Positions 15,945 to 23,636 of a DNA stretch of 64,000 nucleotides are shown piece by piece; the stretch's first letter is position 1, and each line of letters starts with the position of its first letter. The stretch spans positions 62,001-126,000 of the forward strand of contig NZ_CP011530.1 of the NCBI RefSeq assembly GCF_001605725.1, written 5' to 3'. This DNA comes from Mycobacteroides immunogenum (GTDB lineage Bacteria > Actinomycetota > Actinomycetes > Mycobacteriales > Mycobacteriaceae). The position numbers and the translations under genes are program-made. The notes beneath the pieces are model-generated. The model did not search any database, had not been told where the DNA came from, and saw only the letters and a program-made list of their open reading frames with translations.

Positions 15945-16196
15945 CTAATCCTCAGTCGTAGCTATTGGTTCCGACTCCCTTGGGTTCCACGCCGATGGCG
16001 ACCATGCGAGACCTCCTGTCGCGTCGATTAGCTTCCCTCCACTGCCGTCCAGCGCACCGGGCATGACACGCGTTTTCGTGTCTTTCTCTTGCAGCATCAG
16101 GCAGACGACTGGAAAGTCGTTGTTACCAAATCTTGTCGTGATGCCGGGTGCCAACGGCACCACCGCAGTCGTCTTCCACTTGTCATCGTCCGACAT
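15945..16196 (-). CDS. Small hypothetical protein
   Basis: 83 residues beginning MSDDDKWKTTAVVPLAPGIT, from the ATG at 16196 preceded by GAGGGG. An upstream in-frame start at 16262 is less likely. It ends in an acidic tail. No signal peptide or known domain; the start MSDDD resembles that of the nearby HTH protein but the rest does not. Confidence 0.6.
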   Translation of the reverse strand: MSDDDKWKTTAVVPLAPGITTRFGNNDFPVVCLMLQEKDTKTRVMPGALDGSGGKLIDATGGLAWSPSAWNPRESEPIATTED

Positions 16197-16525
16197 CCCA
16201 ATCCCCTCACTCCCGAACAACCGAACAATCCAGGGAACTCCTGTCACGTCCCCCGCCTCCACGAAACGCTAGCGACCGAGCACTCCCCCTGTGCCCGCTT
16301 CACCCGAAGTGCTACGGCGGCAACAACATCACCCCAACCCACCGGACATCCCCGGACCCTCCCCGGACACCCGAGCCCTAAAACCCCAGTTCAGCCCCCA
16401 TTTCCCCACGGTTTCCGGTGTCCGGGTGGTCACGACCACCGGACATCGGGGCGTGCCCCGTCCACGAAGAGCCCGCTGAGCAGGGGTTGTCGAGTCCCCG
16501 TGACGGTAAAAGTGCTGGTCGGCCA

Positions 16526-16643
16526 GGTTACCGGGGGTCGGTAACCCTAAAGCACCGTCCGGGCGCCCGGCCGAGACCCCGGACGACGAAAGGGCTGGTC
16601 AGTGGGCTCTCGGACGGGACGGGTGTCCGGGGATGCCCCGGAC
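16526..16643. repeat. Two palindromes in the 16.2-16.7 kb gap
   Basis: GGTTACC-GGGGGTC-GGTAACC (16526-16546) and GTCCGGGG-ATG-CCCCGGAC (16625-16643). The gap between 16197 and 16703 otherwise holds no gene I can support. These may be operators or parts of a control region for the 83-residue gene. Confidence 0.45.
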
Positions 16644-16678
16644 TCTCGGTGCCGCCCGCACCGTCCACACGTACGCCC

Positions 16679-16726
16679 AAAACCCGTTACATCCGCCCCC
16701 TTTTCACCCGTGATGTAACGGGTTTT
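16679..16726 (-). terminator. Terminator-like inverted repeat at the end of the MT-A70 gene
   Basis: AAAACCCGTTACATC (16679-16693) pairs perfectly over 15 bp with GATGTAACGGGTTTT (16712-16726). On the minus strand the stem ends in TTTT just past the stop codon at 16704. A rho-independent terminator is the simplest reading. Confidence 0.6.
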
Positions 16727-17423
16727 GAGCACCCGCCAGCGCCGCTCGCCGATACCGCTTCCTGCACGAATCCGAGCACCACGTCCGCCGTCTTCCCGTG
16801 CTCGGTTGAGCCAAATCCCCCTGGCATACGGGGCACCGAACAGGGTGCGTTTCCGGACGAAAACGACCGGAAACACCCTCACTCTCGTCACCCCATGACA
16901 CCCACCCTGGACGCTCCTCGCGGGCGAACAACTCGACCCGAGGACCAGGCGAGGACTGTTCAATCAACCAGTACTGCTCCACAGGCTTGCGTGAGTGCTC
17001 GCGCCTCCGTGCCGCGATCACATTCGGCATCGAGCGGCCCGCCGGGAGCGTCCGCAGGCTTCCCCGAACACCGAACAACAACAACTCAGCGGCATTTCGG
17101 AAATACCAACCCACACCCGACCCGTCAGGTTCCCCGTCGAGCCGAGTCTTGAGCCATGTGATACTCGTGGTGTACCGAAAACCCCAGCGCTGCATGACTT
17201 TTAGCCCATCGGGCAACATCGCGCTAGGCACCCACAGATAGAGATGCGCGTCCTGCGCGAGGATGGATTGCACGGGCATATCGCAGATGTCGTCGAGCGC
17301 CATGGTGGCGTAACGCGGTCTGAGCCCGCTCTCTGGCGACATGCCCGAGCGCCGATTCCCGAACCGCCAGGGCGGGTCGGCCAGCACGCATTTGAAGCCG
17401 TCTGGGGTGGTGGGGAGGTTCAT
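16704..17423 (-). CDS. MT-A70-family DNA N6-adenine methyltransferase with zinc-finger-like tail
   Basis: 239 residues. The DPPW catalytic motif is at the N-terminus (CVLADPPWRFGNRRS), with further family features YATM, LYLWVPSAMLPDGLKVM and KPVEQYWLIE. The C-terminus has a separate Cys-rich module, RCPVCQGDLAQ ... RRTWCSDSCRKRYRR. The ATG at 17423 lies five bases after the upstream stop; an ATG at 17519 would overlap that gene by 91 bases. Likely role: modifying element DNA against host restriction, or as an epigenetic mark. Confidence 0.85.
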   Translation of the reverse strand: MNLPTTPDGFKCVLADPPWRFGNRRSGMSPESGLRPRYATMALDDICDMPVQSILAQDAHLYLWVPSAMLPDGLKVMQRWGFRYTTSITWLKTRLDGEPDGSGVGWYFRNAAELLLFGVRGSLRTLPAGRSMPNVIAARRREHSRKPVEQYWLIEQSSPGPRVELFAREERPGWVSWGDESEGVSGRFRPETHPVRCPVCQGDLAQPSTGRRRTWCSDSCRKRYRRAALAGAQNPLHHG

Positions 17424-17428
17424 CGGAT

Positions 17429-18151
17429 TCAGTACGTGAAAGCCATCGGCGTCCAATGTCCATAAGCCTGGACCAGGAGTATCCCAATGGTTCGAGGCGT
17501 CGTGTCCTGCGAGGGACATTCCTGATTCACCATTGCGTCGAGCCGATACACCGGCATCGGGCGCACGAGCCCCGGAACGATTTTCGTTCCTTGTGTCCCC
17601 TGATCCCGAACGTCCGTCAAGACGTAGCGGCAGCCGATGGGTGGAATCACCGATTGTATGGACTGCTCTTGCGCCAGGTCGGCGGCGTGCTCTTCAGGCT
17701 TCACATAATGCTCGTGATAATCACGCAGAACCCCCGCCTTCGCGGAGTCGCGCGTATTCAAACCATCGATGACAGACTGCGCTTTCTGCCGTTGCTTCTC
17801 GGGTGTGAAGTGTGACAGCTCTGGCGCGGTCGTGTCTTCATCGGGGAAAAACAACAAGAGCCCCATGAACGCAACCATGAGCACTGCGATAACCGCTCCG
17901 ACACTCAGCAAGGCAAGCCCGAAGCGGGATTTCGCCGATGCCCCCGAACCGCGAGCCGAATTTCTCAGGACCACCCCGGCGACGAGGGCTGTCACACCCG
18001 CAAGGAGGATTGCAGTCCAGACGGTTGCCGACGACGAGTTCCCCTCGTCTGGATGGGTATAGAAGATAACAACACCCGATATAGCCAGTATCGCCGCACC
18101 TACGAATACGGTGAGAGCGCCAGCACCAAACCTGTTTTTGTACACAGTCAT
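17429..18151 (-). CDS. Membrane protein with three helices and an exported C-terminal domain
   Basis: 240 residues. Hydrophobic segments lie at ~10-31 (GALTVFVGAAILAISGVVIFY), ~44-63 and ~79-103 (ALLSVGAVIAVLMVAFMGLLLFF). The remaining ~135 residues contain two cysteines (IGCRYV, NQECPS). It overlaps the amidase gene upstream by four bases (ATGA). This coupling suggests a partner, immunity or anchoring protein for the amidase. Confidence 0.7.
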   Translation of the reverse strand: MTVYKNRFGAGALTVFVGAAILAISGVVIFYTHPDEGNSSSATVWTAILLAGVTALVAGVVLRNSARGSGASAKSRFGLALLSVGAVIAVLMVAFMGLLLFFPDEDTTAPELSHFTPEKQRQKAQSVIDGLNTRDSAKAGVLRDYHEHYVKPEEHAADLAQEQSIQSVIPPIGCRYVLTDVRDQGTQGTKIVPGLVRPMPVYRLDAMVNQECPSQDTTPRTIGILLVQAYGHWTPMAFTY

Positions 18152-19332
18152 CCGTTCGGGTAATTCAAATGCACGAATTCCGCTTGGGCGGGTCCGCCAA
18201 TGAACGAGGGGTCTATCGGAGCCCAGCTCTTGTGGAAGTTATTCGTCCCCGAGTGCTGGTCCACTACGTCCATCAAGGTGCCATCGGCTGCCCGTACCTG
18301 TCCGGCATAGACGGCAACGTGGTCAATCTTCCCAGCATTGTCCTTGTAATAAACAAGGTCTCCCGGCACCAGTCCCGCCTTGGACGGGGCTAGAGGATCA
18401 AGCCCGCTAGCGGTAGGAGTTCCCATCACACCCGTAATCTGTCCCCGCCCTGAATGCTGAGTTAGGTAATCATGAGATGCGGCGGCGTTATTCCAGGTTT
18501 GTGATTCGTGGTTCCATCTGTTGAAGGTGTCTTTGTTGTAATACCAGTCATCGCGGTCGCCGTGGTGCCAGTCGTCCCAACCGTCGCCCTCGTCCTTGAA
18601 TCCACCTGCGCGCAGTGCCTGGGATACGAAGTTTGTGCAGTCTTCTGGATATACCTTGTAGTCAGGGTTATTTCCGTCTGCCCACTTGTCAGCGTATTCG
18701 ATTGCTCTGCGACGCGCCTCCGACAAGTCAGGCGGAAGAATCAAATCATCGCCACTGCCCTTGTCCGTTTTGTAGTCCATCGCCTGGGCACCAGCGAGCG
18801 TGCGCCCTTCTAAGCCCCGCGCCTCGGCGGTCAGCTCACCTGCCACCTTCTCATCGGTGGACGCCAAACCCTGTGCGTGCCAGCGCAGAAACTCGGTGAG
18901 CTGCTGGGCCTCGGCCTTGCGGGCGGCGCGCTCGGAGTCGCTGCCACCGCTTCGGGCGTCGGTGACCGTCAGGTCTTCGCTGACCGTGTATCCCTTACCC
19001 TCGACTTCCTGGATAGCATTGACGGTCGCACGCTTGGCCCCGTCAATGTCCTCAGCACCACGGCGCGCGATCCGCGCAAGTTCCCTCTTGATGGAGCACT
19101 GGGTTCGCACCATGTCCTGGGCTTCACGCGCATCGTCGTAAGCGGCAGTAGCCCCCGCACCCGTCCAGTCGGTGCCGCTAGGCGCTCGTACGTTGTTGAC
19201 GTGCTGCTCAAACGCCTGTTCGGACTGGTCAGCGAACTTCTCCCACGCCGTCGCGGCCTCGTGCAGATGCGTGGTGGTCCACTGGAATATCTGGGATTTC
19301 GTCGGCATCTTCGACGGTGCGATGGCAGCCAC
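18148..19332 (-). CDS. ESX-type protein with C-terminal amidase domain
   Basis: 394 residues. The N-terminal ~115 residues are helical without a signal peptide and carry WTG at 56-58, like WXG100/LXG-type export domains. A charged linker follows. Residues ~205-394 match the Amidase_6/CHAP-like (NlpC/P60 superfamily) fold: DCTNFVSQALRAGGF with Cys232, GDLVYYK, and IDHVAVYAG with His338. Likely a type VII-secreted peptidoglycan amidase or effector. The GTG at 19332 directly follows the stop of the EspC-like gene, the usual pairing of small chaperone-like partner and substrate. Confidence 0.8.
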   Translation of the reverse strand: MAAIAPSKMPTKSQIFQWTTTHLHEAATAWEKFADQSEQAFEQHVNNVRAPSGTDWTGAGATAAYDDAREAQDMVRTQCSIKRELARIARRGAEDIDGAKRATVNAIQEVEGKGYTVSEDLTVTDARSGGSDSERAARKAEAQQLTEFLRWHAQGLASTDEKVAGELTAEARGLEGRTLAGAQAMDYKTDKGSGDDLILPPDLSEARRRAIEYADKWADGNNPDYKVYPEDCTNFVSQALRAGGFKDEGDGWDDWHHGDRDDWYYNKDTFNRWNHESQTWNNAAASHDYLTQHSGRGQITGVMGTPTASGLDPLAPSKAGLVPGDLVYYKDNAGKIDHVAVYAGQVRAADGTLMDVVDQHSGTNNFHKSWAPIDPSFIGGPAQAEFVHLNYPNG

Positions 19333-19611
19333 TTACATCGTCTCCCCGAACGACTTGGCGCTGCCAACATCGGTGTTCTCGTACCCGTTCGCGCCAGCGC
19401 GCAGAGTCCCCGACCGACCTGACAGGAACGCCGCTTGATCAGCCCGAACACCCGAAATCAGGGCATGCACGGACTGCACAGCGCCAGCGGTGGGCTGCGA
19501 ACCACCAGCAGAACCAGCAATATTTGAGCTGTTCAGCTCACTTGCAAGGTCATCGCTTCGTCCCGCTGCTCGGCGCAGTCCACCAGGATCCACATTCAAC
19601 GACTCAGCCAT
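19333..19611 (-). CDS. EspC-like/WXG100-related type VII secretion partner
   Basis: 92 residues: LNVDPGGLRRAAGRSDDLAS, a Gly/Ser turn, then SVHALISGVRADQAAFLSGR and YENTD at 77-81. This matches the mycobacterial EspC family (helix-turn-helix with the YxxxD/E export signal after helix two). A good ribosome site (GGGAGGACTG) precedes the ATG. It is followed at once by the amidase gene, so the two likely form a co-secreted pair. No ESX core genes are present in the window, so export would need a host ESX machine. Confidence 0.75.
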   Translation of the reverse strand: MAESLNVDPGGLRRAAGRSDDLASELNSSNIAGSAGGSQPTAGAVQSVHALISGVRADQAAFLSGRSGTLRAGANGYENTDVGSAKSFGETM

Positions 19612-19679
19612 TTCGACAGTCCTCCCAGTTAACGCGAGAATAACACCGTGGCGCGCGGTAGGGACTGGACAATGCCTGC

Positions 19680-20684
19680 TCAGCCCACCGCCTCGCCTTC
19701 CTCGGCCAACCCTTCCCCCTCCACATCTGAATCGCGCCGCACTCTCCAGGCCGCTGTTCTACATGCCGCCGAACACCACACTTTCCGCCTCCCACGGCGC
19801 GGCTGACGGAGCACCGCTGCACACCCCAGACACCTCACCATTTCGTCACCAGATTCCGCTTCTGTGACGAAATGGGCACCCTCTCCCAGACCCTCCAGCA
19901 CCCTATTCGACCACACAATTTCCGTCCGCCGGCCGTCACCGCTGCCTTGCGCCGTCAACATCGGAATCTCGTAGCGGTACCAGCCATCCAGCATCCCGTC
20001 CCACAGCGCACTGGCATATCCGCTCACCACGACCGACGCATCAGCCCCGACGCACGCCTCGGCCAACTCCCGATGCGCCTTCTCCGACCTCATCTCCACC
20101 CGATACTCCCCGCCGCGCCGAACCCCCTTATCCACGATGTACGGAGGGTCCACATACAGCAGGTTTCCACGGTCACCACCGTACGCCGAAACCAGCTCGA
20201 CGGCGGGGCGACACTCCAGGCTCACACGCTGAATCCGCTTGGCGGCAGCACCAATTCGTCCCGCGTACCGCTGGAGAACAACGGGCATCGGGGTGGACAC
20301 GGGTCGCAAGTCGTGCCGCCAGCCCGTGCGCGTGAGGCTCCCGGACCTCCCTTGCGTCAACGCCACGAACACCCGCCGCGCAATCTCCAGCTCGTCCAGC
20401 TCACTCGAAATCTCTTGCGCCAGTGCCCTTTCAGCCCGACTGTGCGGGGTCAGGGAACACATCCGTTCCAAGTCGTCGGGACGGTCCCGCAACACCCTCC
20501 AGAAAGTCATCAGGTGGTTATCCAAATCGTTGACGGTCTCTTGGCGCGAGGGCCGCTTCGCCAGCAGGACAGCCAGGGAGCCCCCGCAGACCTCGATGTA
20601 GTGTTTATGTGCGGGCAACACCGAAGCCAGCCGTGGGGCTAGCCAGGCTTTTCCACCGAAATAAGGCACGGGAGAACGGGTCAC
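19680..20684 (-). CDS. Dam-family DNA adenine methyltransferase with zinc-finger-like tail
   Basis: 334 residues. Motif I PYFGGKAWLAPRL and motif IV LYVDPPYIVDKG define the D12/Dam class of N6-adenine methyltransferases. The C-terminus ends in VRCLGCAAVLRQ ... RRKVWCSAACRTAAWRVRR, the same Cys-rich module found at the end of the MT-A70 gene. Start taken as the GTG at 20684 after the upstream stop; a longer frame to 20840 would lie over that gene. No cognate restriction enzyme gene is adjacent. Confidence 0.85.
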   Translation of the reverse strand: MTRSPVPYFGGKAWLAPRLASVLPAHKHYIEVCGGSLAVLLAKRPSRQETVNDLDNHLMTFWRVLRDRPDDLERMCSLTPHSRAERALAQEISSELDELEIARRVFVALTQGRSGSLTRTGWRHDLRPVSTPMPVVLQRYAGRIGAAAKRIQRVSLECRPAVELVSAYGGDRGNLLYVDPPYIVDKGVRRGGEYRVEMRSEKAHRELAEACVGADASVVVSGYASALWDGMLDGWYRYEIPMLTAQGSGDGRRTEIVWSNRVLEGLGEGAHFVTEAESGDEMVRCLGCAAVLRQPRRGRRKVWCSAACRTAAWRVRRDSDVEGEGLAEEGEAVG

Positions 20685-20695
20685 GAGACGTGATG

Positions 20696-21064
20696 CTACC
20701 GGGAATCCCCGTCTCTTCTGGGATTTCCGCAGCCACAATCCACCGAACGCTCCCCTGCGGTCTTGTGCACGTGGCACACGACATACCAGTCGATGTCGCC
20801 CCGCTCGGCGGGCGGCAGAGTGTCCAGACACGCTATCCACTCGTCTATCTGCTCAACGGCGATCACGTGGACTTGCGTGTCGGGGTGATAGTCCCACCCC
20901 GAGTCCAGCTCAGCGTCGGGCTGATCGTCCCAGACACCTTCGGGCAACTCGGTGTCGGATGGAGCCCACCGCATGGCGTCTGACCACGGGTACTGCCAAT
21001 CATCCAGAGACTCGTCGTCCCCATCATCGAGCAGTCCGTCAATCCGACCAATCAGGTCATCCAT
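20696..21064 (-). CDS. Acidic hypothetical protein
   Basis: 122 residues, strongly acidic in the first half (DDLIGRIDGLLDDGDDESLDDW, WDDQPDAELD), then VHVIAVEQIDEWIACLDTL and a Cys/His-containing tail (VVCHVHKTAGERSVDCGCG). It is 11 bp upstream of the dam-like gene and likely co-transcribed. DNA-mimic function (as in anti-restriction proteins) is possible from charge alone but unsupported. Confidence 0.6.
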   Translation of the reverse strand: MDDLIGRIDGLLDDGDDESLDDWQYPWSDAMRWAPSDTELPEGVWDDQPDAELDSGWDYHPDTQVHVIAVEQIDEWIACLDTLPPAERGDIDWYVVCHVHKTAGERSVDCGCGNPRRDGDSR

Positions 21065-21249
21065 GGGTCACCGTTTCCGGTCGAAAACGTCCGGAAACTC
21101 CCCCACCGTGTGACGGGTTTCCGAACACCCGTGTGACGGGTTTCCCCGTCCCCGCACCCTCCCAGCACCCCCGCACTGGCTCGGACGACCCCAAGCCTTC
21201 GGCTCGGAGCCGCCCTCGCGCGGAACACCCTGATCTGCGCGGCCACGGG

Positions 21250-21804
21250 TCAGCCCGACTCCCCGAGCACTCGGTACAGCGTGCTCCTCCCGACACCCAG
21301 GCTCCGAGCCACCTCGGGCACCCGATGACCCGCCCCAACCAATGTCCGAGCCTGCTCGACCTGTCCATCGGTCATCGCCGCTGGACGCCCAATCCTGGCT
21401 CCCCGCGACCGCGCGGCCTGGAGTCCAGCCTGCGTCCGCTCGATGATAAGCGCCCTCTCGAACTCAGCCAGCGCCCCGAACACGGACAGAACCAGCCTCC
21501 CCGATGCCGAGGACGTGTCGATGGATTCGGTGAGGCTGCGCAGGTGAATCCCCTTGGCACTCAGGGATTCCACGAGTTCCAGCAGGTTCCGCAGGGAGCG
21601 AGCCAGGCGGTCGAGCCTCCAGACGACCAGGGTGTCACCCTCGCGCAACACTTCCAGGCACTTGTCGAGTTCGGGTCGGGAGGAGACCGAGCCCGACACT
21701 CCCTCGTCCACGAACACTCGCTCGACGCCAGCGCCGTTGAGGGCGTCGAGCTGGAGGTCGGTGGACTGCTCGACGGTCGAGACCCGCGCATAGCCAATCA
21801 ACAT
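21250..21804 (-). CDS. Serine recombinase (resolvase/invertase family)
   Basis: 184 residues. The N-terminal catalytic domain shows IGYARVSTVEQ with Ser9, VVWRLDRLARSLRNLL and FGALAEFERALI. The C-terminal HTH is complete (GRPAAMTDGQ ... VPEVARSLGVGRSTLYRVL). Members resolve cointegrates or invert DNA. It is the third gene in a run with seven- to eight-base overlaps, inside an element that integrates with a separate tyrosine recombinase, so it may have come with a former transposon or serve dimer resolution. Confidence 0.92.
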   Translation of the reverse strand: MLIGYARVSTVEQSTDLQLDALNGAGVERVFVDEGVSGSVSSRPELDKCLEVLREGDTLVVWRLDRLARSLRNLLELVESLSAKGIHLRSLTESIDTSSASGRLVLSVFGALAEFERALIIERTQAGLQAARSRGARIGRPAAMTDGQVEQARTLVGAGHRVPEVARSLGVGRSTLYRVLGESG

Positions 21805-22010
21805 GTCTCTAAACCCTCAATCATCTGAGATTCGGGAATCCTCTTGTGGGACAGGCTTTTGAGACCGTGAATGTCATGGTCGGCGTAACACGACCTCTCG
21901 GAGCCGAGTCGTCCCAAAGGTGTTCGGTTCTGGGACTGGCTGAGAGCGACATACAGACCGACGATGAGCAGCCGTTCCTCGTGGGTCAAGGGCGGCTCGG
22001 TCTCAGTCAT
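21798..22010 (-). CDS. Small hypothetical protein upstream of the resolvase
   Basis: 70 residues, MTETEPPLTHEERLLIVGLYVALSQSQ... The first half is a helix resembling the start of an HTH, but no complete domain is recognised. Overlaps the upstream gene by eight bases and the resolvase start by seven (ATGTTGA), so translation is coupled. Confidence 0.6.
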   Translation of the reverse strand: MTETEPPLTHEERLLIVGLYVALSQSQNRTPLGRLGSERSCYADHDIHGLKSLSHKRIPESQMIEGLETC

Positions 22011-22320
22011 CCGACTCCACCGCCTCGACGTACTTGTTCACCAATCGCGCCCAGCACCAACGGAGTTCGGATACCGCCGACTCCCGTGCCGAGTCGGAAC
22101 ACATGACCAGCACGTCGTCACGACTGTCGGCGGCGTGGCGCTCTTGGAGGGTGCGGGCAGCCCCGAGAACCCGTGACCAGCCCGTCGTCAGCGCCGCCCA
22201 CGCCTCCGGGTTCTCGTCAGCCGAGCAGCGTTGGGCGTCGGGGCCACGGGCGTGTTGCGGTTCATCGAACAGTTCGGCGAGAGCCATCAGATGCGCTCGG
22301 AGCGTGGGGGTTTCGGACAT
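22003..22320 (-). CDS. Hypothetical helical protein
   Basis: 105 residues: MSETPTLRAHLMALAELFDEP ... ALTTGWSRVLGAARTLQERH ... ELRWCWARLVNKYVEAVESDD. All helix, no signal peptide. Similar small proteins often precede resolvase genes in actinobacterial elements, but I recognise no named family. First of three overlapping genes. Confidence 0.6.
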   Translation of the reverse strand: MSETPTLRAHLMALAELFDEPQHARGPDAQRCSADENPEAWAALTTGWSRVLGAARTLQERHAADSRDDVLVMCSDSARESAVSELRWCWARLVNKYVEAVESDD

Positions 22321-22414
22321 GACTCGACGCTAGGACGGATGGGCGAGGAGGGCAATCGAGAAGGGCGCACGTCCCCACGTATTGCGGACTAGCGAGGTCG
22401 TCCAGGCTGATTCA

Positions 22415-23107
22415 TTAGTCCAAAGTCCGCCCCAAAGTACTGCTTACAATCTCACTCAGGGGTGCGTTTACGTTCTCGGGCGGCGTCATATCCAGCTTGT
22501 ACTGGTTGTATCCGCCCTGTTCCGCGAGGGCAAGGAAGTCGGTCTTTCGCCCCCACCAGTCGTTAACCGAGAGTGTGCCGCCGACCCACGGGATAGAGGC
22601 ATCCCAAGCGCGTTGGTCAGCGTTCTCCGGCGCAAGGACGGCGATGGCAGCGAGCCCGAGGATCGCGGACTCTGGCAATCTCACCGCGTCGGGGGTGAAC
22701 CTCATCGAATGATTACCCGCCACACCGCCGCAAAGCTGTAGCTCGAAACCTTCCTCAACGTCGTCACCATGACCATGTGCACAGCGATGCACGTGATAGA
22801 GGACATCCGCGATATCGGACCGACCATCAGAGCTTTGCTTTTTTATCTTGTAGGGGAAGCGAGTCCTGTACAGGTCGATAGCAGGCATCCCGATGTGCTC
22901 GAAGACGAGTAACTCTTCACGGATGATGTTGGTGAACCGCTTAGCGTTGGGTTCCTTGCTGCCGAATCGCTTACTTGCCGTCCCATCAACGGCGTTGCAG
23001 GCGTGAAGCATGGCCGCCTCTCCGTAGACCTTGCGGCGTTCACCTTCGTGCCGCCTAGCGACCTCCAACGTCTCTAACGCCAGCTGAACGCAATGACCAA
23101 CCCTCAC
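22415..23107 (-). CDS. HEPN-like cargo protein (tentative)
   Basis: 230 residues from a GTG at 23107. The N-terminus reads YGEAAMLHACNAVDGTASKR. Residues ~98-118 read SDIADVLYHVHRCAHGHGDD, where R-x4-H (RCAHGH) preceded by LY fits the HEPN ribonuclease signature (LYxxRCxxxHG). HEPN proteins are common in toxin-antitoxin and anti-phage systems. The gene lies alone between the recombinase operon and the excisionase/integrase pair, transcribed away from them: a typical cargo position. Domain call is from motif reading only. Confidence 0.55.
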   Translation of the reverse strand: MRVGHCVQLALETLEVARRHEGERRKVYGEAAMLHACNAVDGTASKRFGSKEPNAKRFTNIIREELLVFEHIGMPAIDLYRTRFPYKIKKQSSDGRSDIADVLYHVHRCAHGHGDDVEEGFELQLCGGVAGNHSMRFTPDAVRLPESAILGLAAIAVLAPENADQRAWDASIPWVGGTLSVNDWWGRKTDFLALAEQGGYNQYKLDMTPPENVNAPLSEIVSSTLGRTLD

Positions 23108-23322
23108 AACGAACAGGGTAAGACTCTTCTTGGGATTTCAGAAGAGTGCCGCAGCGGCTTCATCGAAGCCATCACGTGCACTGACCCCAGATGCCACTAT
23201 GAGTCGAACACTCCCCCTGTTCGACTCGGACACAACAGGATTCAGGAAAATTCTTTCGACCAATTTCTCCAGAACGCGTCATCTGGAGGGGTGAAAATCG
23301 AAATGTGTGATGCGCTAGATGA
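23108..23322. promoter_or_regulatory. Divergent control region between cargo gene and xis-int
   Basis: A 215-bp AT-richer region with two clean inverted repeats: ACTCTTCT-9-AGAAGAGT (23123-23147) and GAGTCGAACA-7-TGTTCGACTC (23201-23227). Both are plausible operators controlling excision genes and the divergent cargo gene. Confidence 0.5.
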
Positions 23323-23616
23323 ATGGCCAGGAACACGACCGCGCACCTCGCGGTGGTCGATGCTGCCCTGGTACGGGCCATAGCCGCCCAAGTGGCCGAT
23401 GAGCTTCGTCCCGCCCTCGCCCAAGCTCCTCGCCAATGGCTGACCCCTGAGGAAGCGGCTACCTACCTCAAGGTGACACCGCAGAAGCTCGCAGACTTGC
23501 GCTACCTGCGAGAAGGGCCGACTTTCCGCAAGGTCGGGCGGCTCATCCGCTACACCCACGAGGATCTGGACGCCTGGCTTGACCAGGGCACTGTGCAGAC
23601 CCGCGACTCCGCGTAA
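23323..23616 (+). CDS. xis: Excisionase-like helix-turn-helix protein
   Basis: 97 residues. After a helical leader (~1-37) the HTH_17 domain reads WLTPEEAATYLKVTPQKLADLRYLREGPTFRKVGRLIRYTHEDLDAWL, the usual excisionase/MerR-like winged helix. It lies 20 bp before the integrase gene on the same strand, the standard xis-int arrangement of AICEs. The function (directing excision) is inferred from family and position. Confidence 0.82.
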   Translation: MARNTTAHLAVVDAALVRAIAAQVADELRPALAQAPRQWLTPEEAATYLKVTPQKLADLRYLREGPTFRKVGRLIRYTHEDLDAWLDQGTVQTRDSA

Positions 23617-23636
23617 CCCCCGGATAGTCTCAGCAC

